Counted from the stretch's first letter, positions 34,444 through 43,309 are shown. The stretch: DNA of 64,000 bases from a bacterium (GCA_021799485.1 JAJZAK010000003.1:45645-109644); one strand, 5' to 3'. Made by a program: numbers and translations. The notes: generated by a model not told the origin, from the letters alone.

Positions 34444-35762
34444 GACGCGACATCGATTGGATCTTTTGGGGCAGCCTTATCTTGCTCGTGGCGTTCGGCG
34501 TCGCCGCTGTCGCGTCCGCGGCGAGCCCGTTGCCTCACTACGGCCGTGTTTTGAGCCGCCAGTTCGAGGCCTTGGGCGTCGGGTTTCTCGTCTTCGGTTT
34601 GGCGTGGCGCTGGCCCTATCCAGTCTACCAGGGCCAAGCGAAGGCGATCTACGCGGCGTCGTTGGCGTTGCTCGTCCTTGTATTGATCGTTGGGACCTCG
34701 CACAAAGGCCATCGCTCCTGGATTGAGTTTTTCCACATCACTCTGCAGCCGTCGGAGTTGGCGCGCGTGGGCTTCATCATCGCCTTGGCCGACTACCTTT
34801 CGCGACGGGAAAAGACCGTAAGCCGCCCTGAAGTGGTGGGAGGGGCGATCCTGCTCGCGCTTCCCGTCCTCCTTTTAATCCTCAGGGAGCCCGACGTCTC
34901 CTCCGCCTTGACTTTCGTTCCGATCATCTTGGCCATGCTCTTCTGCGCGGGCGCCAAACCCGCGCATCTGGTGGGATTTCTCTTGTGGGGAGCGGTCGCT
35001 GGAAGCTTGGTCCTCGCGGATCTCTTCTACGAGGCCCGCTATTCGGGCGGCGATTACGCCCCCCGCGCGATGCTTTTCTTCCTGGAGGCGTTCCATCGCG
35101 TCGGTCCTTTCCTTGCCTTTCTCGCCATGCCCTTCGCGGCCGCGGCCCTCTGGAGACGGCTCGCGGAGTTCCTGGGGGCTAGGCTCCCGCTGGCGAAGGC
35201 CCTGCGTTGGGCCGCGATCGTCGCGGTTGGATTTCTCTGCGCGGTCGCGTCGGTGCGGCTCCTCAAGGACTACCAAAGGCGGCGATTCCTGGCCTATCTG
35301 GCGCCTCACTCCCGAGCGTCCGGGGCGGCGTATCACGCCCAGCAGTCGAAGATCGCCGTCGGGTCGGGGGGGGTGATCGGGAAGGGCCTCTTTAGCGGCA
35401 CGCAGTCGCGGCTCGGCTTTTTGCCCGAGCGCCACACGGATTTCATCTATGCGGTCATCGGCGAGGAAACCGGCTTTGTCGGCTCGATGAGCCTTTTAGC
35501 CCTCTATCTTCTGCTCATCCGCCGAATCCTCGCCGCCGCAAAGACGGCTCCTGACCGCTTCGGTTCGCTCGTTTGCAGCGGAATCGCGGCGATGATGGGC
35601 TTCGAATTTTTAGTGAACGCGGGAATGTGCGTCGGCTTGAATCCCGTCGCGGGGCTTCCGCTGCCGTTGGTGTCCTACGGCGGTTCGAGCCTCCTGGCGA
35701 CTTTTTGGGCGCTTGGGATCGTGGCCAACGTTTATTCCCGAAGACTAAGAATGGAATTTTAA
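34440..35762 (+). CDS. rodA: RodA peptidoglycan glycosyltransferase, with an insertion
   Basis: 440 residues compared with about 370 in E. coli. SEDS-family polymerase. Conserved loops: QPSELARVGFI, EPDVSSALTF, KIAVGSGGVIGKGLFSGTQS and FLPERHTDFIYAVIGEETGF with the catalytic Asp at residue 334, and the PLPLVSYGGSS end. About 70 extra residues lie roughly at 195-275 before KDYQRRRF. The usual DPxxDPxG stretch is replaced by APHSRASG. Start ATG 34440 overlaps the mrdA stop. Confidence 0.95.
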   Translation: MRRDIDWIFWGSLILLVAFGVAAVASAASPLPHYGRVLSRQFEALGVGFLVFGLAWRWPYPVYQGQAKAIYAASLALLVLVLIVGTSHKGHRSWIEFFHITLQPSELARVGFIIALADYLSRREKTVSRPEVVGGAILLALPVLLLILREPDVSSALTFVPIILAMLFCAGAKPAHLVGFLLWGAVAGSLVLADLFYEARYSGGDYAPRAMLFFLEAFHRVGPFLAFLAMPFAAAALWRRLAEFLGARLPLAKALRWAAIVAVGFLCAVASVRLLKDYQRRRFLAYLAPHSRASGAAYHAQQSKIAVGSGGVIGKGLFSGTQSRLGFLPERHTDFIYAVIGEETGFVGSMSLLALYLLLIRRILAAAKTAPDRFGSLVCSGIAAMMGFEFLVNAGMCVGLNPVAGLPLPLVSYGGSSLLATFWALGIVANVYSRRLRMEF

Positions 35763-35780
35763 GGCCTGAAAGGGGGAACG

Positions 35781-37538
35781 ATGCCAGAACAGGAAAAACA
35801 CGGCGAGCCGGCCGAGGCGCAGGGCGGCCAGGATCAGCCGCCCAAGCCGCAAGAGGCGTCCATGCCGGCGCCATCGAATCCATCCAGCGGCGGCCCCGCC
35901 CGGGAGGGCGAGGCCCGTCGCGAGAGGCACGCGCGGGGCTTCCGCTCGCGGCGGGGGCGCCGCGGACGGGGAGGCGCCGGGCACGGGGACGGGAGCCACG
36001 GCCACGCGCATCCCCATGCTCCCGCGGGCGGGCCGGCGCACGAGCATGCCCAGCGACATCAGCACGCGCATGCTCCCGCGCCGGCGCCGCGCCAAGGCGG
36101 CAAGCCCTCGAAGCGCGAAATTCTCGCCGCCACGAACTTCGAGGAGACGCGCGTCGCTCTCGTTGAGGACGGGAGGCTCGCGGAGCTCTTCTGGGAACGA
36201 AAGAGCGAGGAGTCCATCGTCGGCAACATTTACAAGGGGACGGTCGAGAACGTTCTGCCGGGCATCTCCTCGGCTTTCGTGAACATCGGGTACGAGAAGA
36301 ACGCCTATCTTTACATCTCGGATGTCATCGGCGAGCGCAGCGCTCCCATCGACGCCCGTTTGAAGCGCGGCCGGCACATCATGGTGCAGGTGGCCAAGGA
36401 GGCGATCGGAACAAAGGGAATGAAGGTGAGCATGGATGTGGCGTTGCCAGGAAAATACCTTATCCTGACCCCCTTCAGCGATTTCGTCGGCGTTTCGCGT
36501 TCGATCGATGATTCCGCCCAGCGCGAGCGCCTGGGGGTGATCGCCCAGGGCCTCGCGACGAAGGGCCTGGAGGGGCGCGGCCTCATTATACGCACGGAGG
36601 CCGAGGGGGTCCAAGCTTCGGAGCTCGAGCGGGAGCTCCAATATCTGCTGTCCCTGTGGAAGACGATCGAGGAAAAGTTCGAGTCCTCGCAGGCTCCGGC
36701 TCTCCTCTACAAGGATCTCGACCTGGCCGACCAGATCGCGCGGGACGTCTTATCGGATGATATCCTGGTCTACCTCCTCGACGACAGGACCAGCTACCAG
36801 AACGTGCTCGACTTTCTGGAGCGGACATCTCCCGAGCTCAAAAACCGAGTGCGTCTCTACGAGGGGAAAACCCCCATCTTCAAGGCCTACCGGATCGAGG
36901 AGGAAATCGAGAAGCTCCGGCAGATCAAGGTCGAGCTCACGAGCGGAGGTTCCATCATCATCCAGGAGGCGGAATCCCTCTGCGCGATAGACGTCAACAC
37001 GGGCCGCTTCACGGGCTCGCGCTCGCAGGAGGAGACGGTCACCTTGACGAACATCGAGGCCGCCCAGGAGGTCGCGCACCAGCTGAGGCTGCGCAACATC
37101 GGCGGCATCATCGTCGTTGACTTCATCGACATGAAGAAGGCTTCGAACCGCAACAAGGTGATGGAGGCGTTTTCCCAGGCGCTCAAGAACGACCGCGCCA
37201 AGGTCCGCATTCTGCCGATCACCCGTCTGGGCTTGATCGAACTGACCCGGGAGCGCAAGCGGGAGTCGACGGTTTCCTTCATGACCGAGGAGTGCCCGCA
37301 ATGCAAAGGCTCCGGAAGGGTCCTTTCGGGGGAGACCTTGCGCATCCGCATCCAGCGCGAGATCATGGAGATGACCGGAGGGCGTCCCGGGGGGCAGGTG
37401 CGCCTTCAGCTTCATCCGGGGCTCGCCGAGCAATTTCACGCCAGACTCGGGACGATCGAAAAGAACGTGCACCGTTCGATCAAGATCGATCCCACGCCGC
37501 AGCTTCTGTGGGAGGATTACAGAATCATACTCGAATGA
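35781..37538 (+). CDS. rng: Ribonuclease E/G with Arg/His-rich N-terminal extension
   Basis: 585 residues. Single-strand endoribonuclease for mRNA and rRNA. The catalytic half has an S1 domain (about residues 145-225: GNIYKGTVENVLPGISSAFV), the Mg ligands Asp404 (CAIDVNTGRFTG) and Asp447 (IIVVDFIDMKK), and the zinc-link CPQC at 515-518. The first 110 residues are unlike RNase G: Arg-rich (RRERHARGFRSRRGRRGRGG), then a His-rich stretch at about 68-107. Four bases overlap the amidase gene. Confidence 0.93.
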   Translation: MPEQEKHGEPAEAQGGQDQPPKPQEASMPAPSNPSSGGPAREGEARRERHARGFRSRRGRRGRGGAGHGDGSHGHAHPHAPAGGPAHEHAQRHQHAHAPAPAPRQGGKPSKREILAATNFEETRVALVEDGRLAELFWERKSEESIVGNIYKGTVENVLPGISSAFVNIGYEKNAYLYISDVIGERSAPIDARLKRGRHIMVQVAKEAIGTKGMKVSMDVALPGKYLILTPFSDFVGVSRSIDDSAQRERLGVIAQGLATKGLEGRGLIIRTEAEGVQASELERELQYLLSLWKTIEEKFESSQAPALLYKDLDLADQIARDVLSDDILVYLLDDRTSYQNVLDFLERTSPELKNRVRLYEGKTPIFKAYRIEEEIEKLRQIKVELTSGGSIIIQEAESLCAIDVNTGRFTGSRSQEETVTLTNIEAAQEVAHQLRLRNIGGIIVVDFIDMKKASNRNKVMEAFSQALKNDRAKVRILPITRLGLIELTRERKRESTVSFMTEECPQCKGSGRVLSGETLRIRIQREIMEMTGGRPGGQVRLQLHPGLAEQFHARLGTIEKNVHRSIKIDPTPQLLWEDYRIILE

Positions 37539-38353
37539 GGAGATATTTCGCTTCGAGGATCCGGTTCGGGCTCGCGCGGGCCGCCGGGGCGGCGGTCCTT
37601 GTCGCCGTGTTCGCCGCGGCCGCTCCCCCGCGCAAGATCCGCGTCCTCGTCGACCCCGGTCACGGGGGAAAAGACGCCGGCGCCATCGGCTGGAAAAGGA
37701 CGAAGGAGAAGGACGTGAATCTGAGAACCGCTCTCGATCTCGCCAAGCGCCTGCGGGAGACGGGCCTTTTTGACGTGAGGCTCACGCGCACGAAAGACGT
37801 CTTCGTGACGCTGCCGAATCGCTGCCGACTGGCGAACGATTGGAAGGCGGATCTCTTCGTCTCGATCCACGCCAACTACGCGCACGATCGCCGTGAAAAG
37901 GGCGCGGAGGTCTATTTCCTCTCCGATCACGCCTCGGACCCCGAGGCGGCCCGCCTGGCGGAGGTGGAGAACGCGGCCGACGCCGGGCCTCCGGACCCAT
38001 CGCGGGACGGCGAGGTCGCCCAATCGATCCTGGGCGTGATGGCGAGAACGGAGAATTTGAACCGAAGCTCGAAGCTCGCGGCGACCTTGGCTCTGGCCCT
38101 GAAAAAAAAGACGACATTGTCGAGCCGCGGCGTCAAGCAGGCGAGCCTCTACGTCCTTCATTGGACGGACGCGCCCGCGGCCCTGGTCGAAATGGGATTC
38201 GTCTCGAACCGCAAGGATGCCGCGCGCCTCCGTTCCGCCAGTTTTAGGAACAAGATCGCGAAGGCCTTGGCTTCGGGAATCGTGGAATACGCGCGCAGCA
38301 AGGAGTTTGTCGAGCAGATGCGGCAAGGATCCATGACGGCGGGGACGCAATGA
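37535..38353 (+). CDS. amiC: N-acetylmuramoyl-L-alanine amidase
   Basis: 272 residues. Amidase_3 family zinc enzyme that cuts stem peptides from glycan strands in the periplasm. An N-terminal hydrophobic signal is followed by VLVDPGHGGKDAGAIG (zinc His), a Glu in the KEKDVNL region, FVSIHANYAHD (zinc His) and ALVEMGFVSN (catalytic Glu). ATG 37535 overlaps the RNase E/G stop; the open frame further upstream is inside that gene. The symbol is approximate (AmiA/B/C type). Confidence 0.9.
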   Translation: MRRYFASRIRFGLARAAGAAVLVAVFAAAAPPRKIRVLVDPGHGGKDAGAIGWKRTKEKDVNLRTALDLAKRLRETGLFDVRLTRTKDVFVTLPNRCRLANDWKADLFVSIHANYAHDRREKGAEVYFLSDHASDPEAARLAEVENAADAGPPDPSRDGEVAQSILGVMARTENLNRSSKLAATLALALKKKTTLSSRGVKQASLYVLHWTDAPAALVEMGFVSNRKDAARLRSASFRNKIAKALASGIVEYARSKEFVEQMRQGSMTAGTQ

Positions 38354-39165
38354 GACGGGCGGATGTCTCTCGGCCGATCGGGGTTTTCGATTCCGGCTTG
38401 GGGGGGCTGACCGTCTTTAAGGCGCTGTCTCGTCGCCTCCCCGGGGAGGACCTTGTTTATTTCGGGGACACCGCCCATGTTCCCTATGGATCTAAATCGG
38501 CCGCGGAGGTCGAGCGCTGTTCCCTGGCCGCGGCGCGGTTTCTCATGGGGAAACATATCAAGGCCCTGGTCGTCGCCTGCAACACGTCGTCGGCCTTGGC
38601 GCTTCCCAGGCTGCGCCGGGAGCTTCCAGTCCCCGTGATGGGCGTCATCGAGCCGGGGGCGCGGGCCGCCGCCTTAGCCAGTCGCGGAGGAAAGGTCGGC
38701 GTGATCGGGACGGAAGCCACCGTTTTGTCGGGCGCCTACCCGGAGGCGCTTCGAAGAGCTCTTCCGGGCGCCAAGATCAAGGCCGCCGCGTGCCCGCTCT
38801 TTGTTCCCTTGGTGGAGGAGGGCTGGTGGGGCGGTCCGGTGGCCTTGGAGACGGCCCGGCGCTATCTCTCTCCCATGAAGCGCTTCGGAGCCGACACCTT
38901 GATCCTCGGGTGCACGCATTACCCGCTTTTGAAGGGAGTGATCGGCCGTGTCATGGGTCCCGGCGTTCGGCTCGTTGACTCGGCCGTCGAGGCCTCGAAG
39001 GAAGCGGCGCGGCAGCTTGAGGCGATGGGGCTTCGGAGAGTCGCGGCGTCGCGCCGGGGGCGCTGGTCGTTCTACGCCTCGGATGCCCCCCGGCGTGTGC
39101 TGCGCTTGGCGCGGCGGTGGCTTGGGACGGGAGAGCTCCGCGTCGAGCTCGCGAATTTGCCATGA
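38350..39165 (+). CDS. murI: Glutamate racemase
   Basis: 271 residues. Makes D-glutamate for peptidoglycan. IGVFDSGLGGLTVFKAL, YFGDTAHVPYGSKS, and the two catalytic Cys motifs VACNTSSALALP and LGCTHYPLLKGV are intact. Overlaps the genes on both sides by four bases, within the cell-wall run. Confidence 0.95.
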   Translation: MRRADVSRPIGVFDSGLGGLTVFKALSRRLPGEDLVYFGDTAHVPYGSKSAAEVERCSLAAARFLMGKHIKALVVACNTSSALALPRLRRELPVPVMGVIEPGARAAALASRGGKVGVIGTEATVLSGAYPEALRRALPGAKIKAAACPLFVPLVEEGWWGGPVALETARRYLSPMKRFGADTLILGCTHYPLLKGVIGRVMGPGVRLVDSAVEASKEAARQLEAMGLRRVAASRRGRWSFYASDAPRRVLRLARRWLGTGELRVELANLP

Positions 39166-39836
39166 CCAGGAATCAGGAAAAACAAGCTCATCCGCGCTGG
39201 CTTGAGATCGCGAAGGCCCGGATCGACAACGGGTTGAGCCGCTTGGGGAAATCGCTTGATGCGAGCCATCCCGTCGACAGGGCCCTCATGCTCCTGACGG
39301 CCCGGATGGTCTCCGTCGCCGACGCCGCGGCGCTTTTGTGCCTGCGCGACCACGCGGCGGAGGCGCCTCCCCTGTCTGTCGCGCTGATCGGCTTCGCGGC
39401 CGAGATGCGCGAGATCGCGCGGGATTCCGACGAAGCGCGCGCCCGGCGCTTCCTCGACGGCGAGCCGGTCGTGCTGTGCGGGGACCCCCGCTGGCGCGCG
39501 GAGTTCGACTGGCGCCTCAAGAGCCTGGGCTTCCAGGAGGAGCTGCGGGATGCCCTCCGCGCTTGGCAGATCGCTTTCGTCAGGGGAGGAGCCGGCGGCC
39601 TTCCCTGGAGCCATCTCTTCGACGCCCGTCCGGCCGCGGATGCCGCGGAGCGGGATTGGCTTGAGGCGGCGGCGATATCCATGGGGCACGCGCTTAAGGC
39701 GCTTGAAACCCGCTGGCCGAAAGCCTTCCCCGGCGCGGCCGAGGATTTGTGGTCCGAAATCGTCCGCGGCCGCCCCCAAGCCCGCCCTGCCTTCCGGCAG
39801 GCAGGCGAACAAAGTCGCAAGGAGAATAGCCCATGA
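39162..39836 (+). CDS. Hypothetical helical protein
   Basis: 224 residues, predicted mostly alpha-helical and soluble; no signal peptide. Conserved-looking stretch: HPVDRALMLLTARMVSVADA then ALLCLRDHAAEAPPLSVALI. It slightly resembles helical uncharacterised families such as DUF5677, but this is not secure. The end (about 20 residues, with FRQAGEQ) is the translation of palindromic element copy 3 and may not be functional. ATG 39162 overlaps the murI stop; the gene overlaps rho by four bases. Confidence 0.7.
   Translation: MTRNQEKQAHPRWLEIAKARIDNGLSRLGKSLDASHPVDRALMLLTARMVSVADAAALLCLRDHAAEAPPLSVALIGFAAEMREIARDSDEARARRFLDGEPVVLCGDPRWRAEFDWRLKSLGFQEELRDALRAWQIAFVRGGAGGLPWSHLFDARPAADAAERDWLEAAAISMGHALKALETRWPKAFPGAAEDLWSEIVRGRPQARPAFRQAGEQSRKENSP
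39786..39805 (+). repeat. Dispersed palindromic element, copy 3
   Basis: CCTGCCTTCCGGCAGGCAGG, with CCTGCC and GGCAGG as inverted arms around TTCC. Matches copy 1 at 18 of 20 positions and copy 2 after removal of four bases. It lies in the last codons of the hypothetical gene, just before the rho ribosome site AAGGAG. Confidence 0.65.
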
Positions 39837-40849
39837 GCGAAGCAAGAAGATACGAGCACCGTCCGAGGTTTTTCAGGCCGAGGCATCGGCCCAAGCACGG
39901 CTACGGCGGCTGGCAGGGAGGCGGACAGCACCAACAGAACCCGCAGAAGCGCTTCAACAAAGGCTCCGACATGACCGTTGATTTGGGGCCGGCGGAAAAG
40001 GAGTTCATGACGAAAACCCCCGTCGACCCCATGGAGTGGATTTCTCTCGAGAAAGGCTCGAACGATCCCTCGATGCGGGCGGTGGACCTCCTCTGTCCGA
40101 TCGGGAAGGGGACACGAGGGCTCATCGTCGCCCCGCCCAAGGTGGGAAAGACGACATTTCTCAAGCAGATATCCAACGCCGTCAAGGAGAGCGCGCCCGA
40201 AATCCAGCAGTACTGCCTGCTGGTCGACGAGCGCCCCGAGGAAGTCACGGACTTCAAGCGCAGCGTCCCGGCGGAAGTGCACGCTTCCTCAAGCGACCAG
40301 TCCTACGAAAACCATGTGGTCGTCGCCGAGGCGCTTATGCGCAAGGCCGTCGAGGACGCGAACGCCGGCAAGGATGTCTTCCTCCTTATCGACTCCCTCA
40401 CCAGGCTTTCGCGGGTGCACAACCAGTTCTCGCCCGGCAACCGCACGATGTCGGGGGGGCTCGACTCGAGGGCGATGGTGATCCCCCGGCGCTTCTTCGG
40501 TCTGGCGAGAAAGATCGAGGAGGGAGGGTCTCTCACCATCTTGGCGACCATCCTTGTGGACACCGGAAGCAAAATGGACGACATCATCTTCCAGGAGTTC
40601 AAAGGGACGGGCAACATGGATCTGGTCCTCTACCGGCCCGCGGCCGATATGCGCATCTTCCCGGCGCTCAAGATCCGCGATACCGGAACGCGCAAGGAGG
40701 AAAAGCTCCTTCCGCCGGATTTTCTGGAGGGCGCCTGGAAGCTGCGGCGTCATATGGCGGGCCTCTCCGACATCGAGGCCATCAAGGCCCTGACCGAGCT
40801 CCTGCGCAGCTACAAGACGAACAAGGCGCTCCTGGGGGCCCTGCGTTGA
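39833..40849 (+). CDS. rho: Transcription termination factor Rho lacking the N-terminal RNA-binding domain
   Basis: 338 residues rather than about 420. The ATPase domain is complete: GLIVAPPKVGKT (Walker A, residues 97-107), LLVDERPEEVTDF, LLIDSLTRLSR (Walker B), the secondary-site Q-loop region near SGGLDSRAM, and TGSKMDDIIFQEFKGTGNM. The cold-shock-like primary RNA-binding domain (E. coli about 48-126) is missing; residues 1-45 are Arg/His/Gly/Gln-rich. An in-frame TAG at 39827-39829 and AAGGAG before ATG 39833 make this the real start. Confidence 0.95.
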   Translation: MSEARRYEHRPRFFRPRHRPKHGYGGWQGGGQHQQNPQKRFNKGSDMTVDLGPAEKEFMTKTPVDPMEWISLEKGSNDPSMRAVDLLCPIGKGTRGLIVAPPKVGKTTFLKQISNAVKESAPEIQQYCLLVDERPEEVTDFKRSVPAEVHASSSDQSYENHVVVAEALMRKAVEDANAGKDVFLLIDSLTRLSRVHNQFSPGNRTMSGGLDSRAMVIPRRFFGLARKIEEGGSLTILATILVDTGSKMDDIIFQEFKGTGNMDLVLYRPAADMRIFPALKIRDTGTRKEEKLLPPDFLEGAWKLRRHMAGLSDIEAIKALTELLRSYKTNKALLGALR

Positions 40850-41217
40850 AAGAGGACCTTAAGCCGGGCATGGTCAAGCCTATCGGCCCTTACTCTCCGG
40901 CCAGGGCCGCGGGCGAGTGGCTCTTCGTTTCGGGGCAGATCGCCTTGGACGAGTCGGGTCAGCTCGTCCAGGGGACGGCCGCGCGCCAGGCGGAAATCTG
41001 TCTTCGGCATCTGGGCGCGCGCTTGCGGGAGGCGGGATTTTCCCCCGCGGATGTCGTCAAGACGACGGTCTTCCTCGCCGACATGGGTAGCTTCGCCGAG
41101 GTCAACGAGGTCTACGCGAAGTTCTTCGCCCCTCCCTATCCGGCGAGGTCCGCCGTGGCTGTCGTGGCGCTCCCCAAGGGCGCCGCCGTCGAGATCGAGG
41201 CTGTCGCGCGGCGATAG
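40846..41217 (+). CDS. ridA: RidA/YjgF family enamine/imine deaminase
   Basis: 123 residues. Clears reactive enamine intermediates made by PLP enzymes. Signature GPYSPARAAGEWLFVSGQIA, then EAGFSPADVVKTTVFLADMG and FFAPPYPARSAVAVVALPKG. TTG 40846 overlaps the rho stop and gives the normal distance to IGPYS; ATG 40870 is an alternative with a distant purine stretch. Confidence 0.88.
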   Translation: MKEDLKPGMVKPIGPYSPARAAGEWLFVSGQIALDESGQLVQGTAARQAEICLRHLGARLREAGFSPADVVKTTVFLADMGSFAEVNEVYAKFFAPPYPARSAVAVVALPKGAAVEIEAVARR

Positions 41218-41224
41218 CGCGTTC

Positions 41225-43309
41225 GTGCCGCAGCCCAGAAAAGCGGTTCCTTTGACGATCGCCGCCCTGATCTGGGCGGGCGCGGTGATCATCGCGCGGG
41301 CAGTCCATGTCGCGGCAAAAAAACCAAGCGGCCCGGCGGCGCCTGCGCGATGGTTGACGGGCGCCCTCGCCGTGGGCTCCCATTTCGCTTCGTTCTGGGC
41401 GGCGCATGCGGCGAGGCTCGCGCTGTGCCTCCTTTTTTTCGCGGGCGTCCATGCCTGCGGGCGTTGGGCGCTTGAAGGAATCCTGGAGGCGGATCGCGAC
41501 GCGGAGACGGAGGCCCTTCGTCCGTTGTTCTCCATCGCGCTGGGGCTCGGTTTAGTCGGCTACCTCGCCTTCTTCATGGCGGCCGCGGGGTTGTCGGGCC
41601 GGGGGTGGGCCGACGCGGGCTTCGCGATGGTGTCTGGACTTGGAGCCTGGAACTTGCGGCGCTTTGGAAAAAGGCCAAGGATCGCGTCGTTCTCATGGCT
41701 CTTGGAGCGCCGCGGCATCCTGGAGCGTGGCGCGCTTCTTTTCCTAGCCGCGGGCCTTGCGTATTCTTTTTTGGGGACCACGGTTCCCGAGGTCTTTTAT
41801 GACGCGCTCGTTTATCATTTGGCCGTTCCGCAGGCCTATCTGGCCTCGGGCCGCATGGTCGACCTTCCCTATAACCATTATTCGTATTTGCCGCTCTTCG
41901 TTTCGATGCTCTATTACTGGGCGCTCGCCGCCGGGGGGATGTACGCGGCGAAGATATTCGCTTTTTTCCTGGGCCTCTGCCTTTTGGCGGCGCTCGTCGC
42001 CGGGGGCAGGTTTTTCAAGGATTGGGGCTCGGGACTTGTCGCGGCGGCGCTCTTCCTGGGGGCGCCTCTCGTGCTGCTTCTTTTTTGGGAGTGCAACTCG
42101 GATGGCGGCGCGGCGTTTTACCTCGCCCTCTCGATCTTGAGCTTCGCCCAGTGGCGCCGCCGCGGGGCCGACGCCCGCCGGTGGCTCTATCTTTCGGGAC
42201 TTATGGGAGGACTCGCCCTGGCCTCCAAGTATACGACAGCCATCGGCGTCGCGTGCCTGGCTTTCGCGGCGTTCGTCGCGACGTCGCGCGCGGGTCTCCG
42301 GAGGCGGTTGGGAACCTTGATGCTCTACGCGGCCTTGATGATGGCTCCGCTTCTTCCCTGGTGGGTCCGCAACGGAGTTTATGCGGGGAATCCCTTTTAT
42401 CCGTACCTGGCCGGCGTTCTGGGGGGGCCGAACGCCGAGTCGGCCTTGCTTGAGGGGTGGCGCGCGGATGCGCGCGGTGGTTCTCCGGGATTTCACCCGT
42501 CGGCGATGGCGGCAAAGATATGGCGGGACGCCATGCGCGGGTTCGAGCATCCTTCTTATTACGATACGGGCCCCGCTTTTGTCGCATTCCTTCCCTGGAC
42601 CGCTTGGGCGGTCCAGGAGACTTGGGGACCGTTTTTGGCGGTCTATGCCGCGAGCGCCTATGGGCTCGGGCTGTGCGCGACATACGTCACCCGGTTTCTG
42701 ACGCCGTATCTCATTCCAGTCTGTTGGCTCTTGGCCGTCGGCATCGTCGCGGCGGCGGCGACCAGGGCCGTCGCGCTGTGTCTCGGGACGTTGCTCGCGG
42801 CCAGCCTGTTCGCCAATCTCTACCAGCTTTCGAAAGTGACGCTGGGGACAAGCGGAAGAGGCTTGGCTGTCGCGGAAGGCTTGATGACGCCCGAGACCTA
42901 CTTGAGCAAGCAGCGCAACCTCTATCCCCAACCCAGCTACGGGGCCTGGAGCTATCTCAGAAAATACGGCCTTCCTAAGGAGGGGGCCATTTTATTGATA
43001 GGAGATTCGCGCGCCTTCTACAGCCCGGCGCCGACGATCGCCGGGGCTCCCTATGACCCGCCGCCGGCTTTCGCGTGGGCGCGCGCTTCAAGGGATCCGG
43101 AGGAGCTCTGGAGAAAACTGCGGGAGGAGGGCGTGAGCGTCGTGGTATCGAACGGCGCGGAACTCCAACGAGACTATCCCGCGGCCTACAGGGACGACAG
43201 GAGATCCATCGCGATGATCTCGCGGACGCTCAAGGACCACTTTAAGTTGGTTTATCAGGATCGCTATGCGGTCGTCTATCTTCTCCGAAATCCCGCATCC
43301 TCTTCTTGA
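41225..43309 (+). CDS. GT-C-like integral membrane glycosyltransferase
   Basis: About 694 residues from GTG 41225, with ten or more hydrophobic helices. An early loop contains FYDALVYHLAVPQAYLASGR, the Asp/His pattern of polytopic lipid-sugar-using GT-C (ArnT/PMT-like) enzymes. The last about 100 residues are soluble (GAILLIGDSRAFYSPAPT, then a Rossmann-like end). Probably transfers a sugar from polyprenyl phosphate on the outer face of the membrane. The acceptor is unknown. No Shine-Dalgarno is seen. The last 68 bases overlap convergent dapA. Confidence 0.75.
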   Translation: MPQPRKAVPLTIAALIWAGAVIIARAVHVAAKKPSGPAAPARWLTGALAVGSHFASFWAAHAARLALCLLFFAGVHACGRWALEGILEADRDAETEALRPLFSIALGLGLVGYLAFFMAAAGLSGRGWADAGFAMVSGLGAWNLRRFGKRPRIASFSWLLERRGILERGALLFLAAGLAYSFLGTTVPEVFYDALVYHLAVPQAYLASGRMVDLPYNHYSYLPLFVSMLYYWALAAGGMYAAKIFAFFLGLCLLAALVAGGRFFKDWGSGLVAAALFLGAPLVLLLFWECNSDGGAAFYLALSILSFAQWRRRGADARRWLYLSGLMGGLALASKYTTAIGVACLAFAAFVATSRAGLRRRLGTLMLYAALMMAPLLPWWVRNGVYAGNPFYPYLAGVLGGPNAESALLEGWRADARGGSPGFHPSAMAAKIWRDAMRGFEHPSYYDTGPAFVAFLPWTAWAVQETWGPFLAVYAASAYGLGLCATYVTRFLTPYLIPVCWLLAVGIVAAAATRAVALCLGTLLAASLFANLYQLSKVTLGTSGRGLAVAEGLMTPETYLSKQRNLYPQPSYGAWSYLRKYGLPKEGAILLIGDSRAFYSPAPTIAGAPYDPPPAFAWARASRDPEELWRKLREEGVSVVVSNGAELQRDYPAAYRDDRRSIAMISRTLKDHFKLVYQDRYAVVYLLRNPASSS

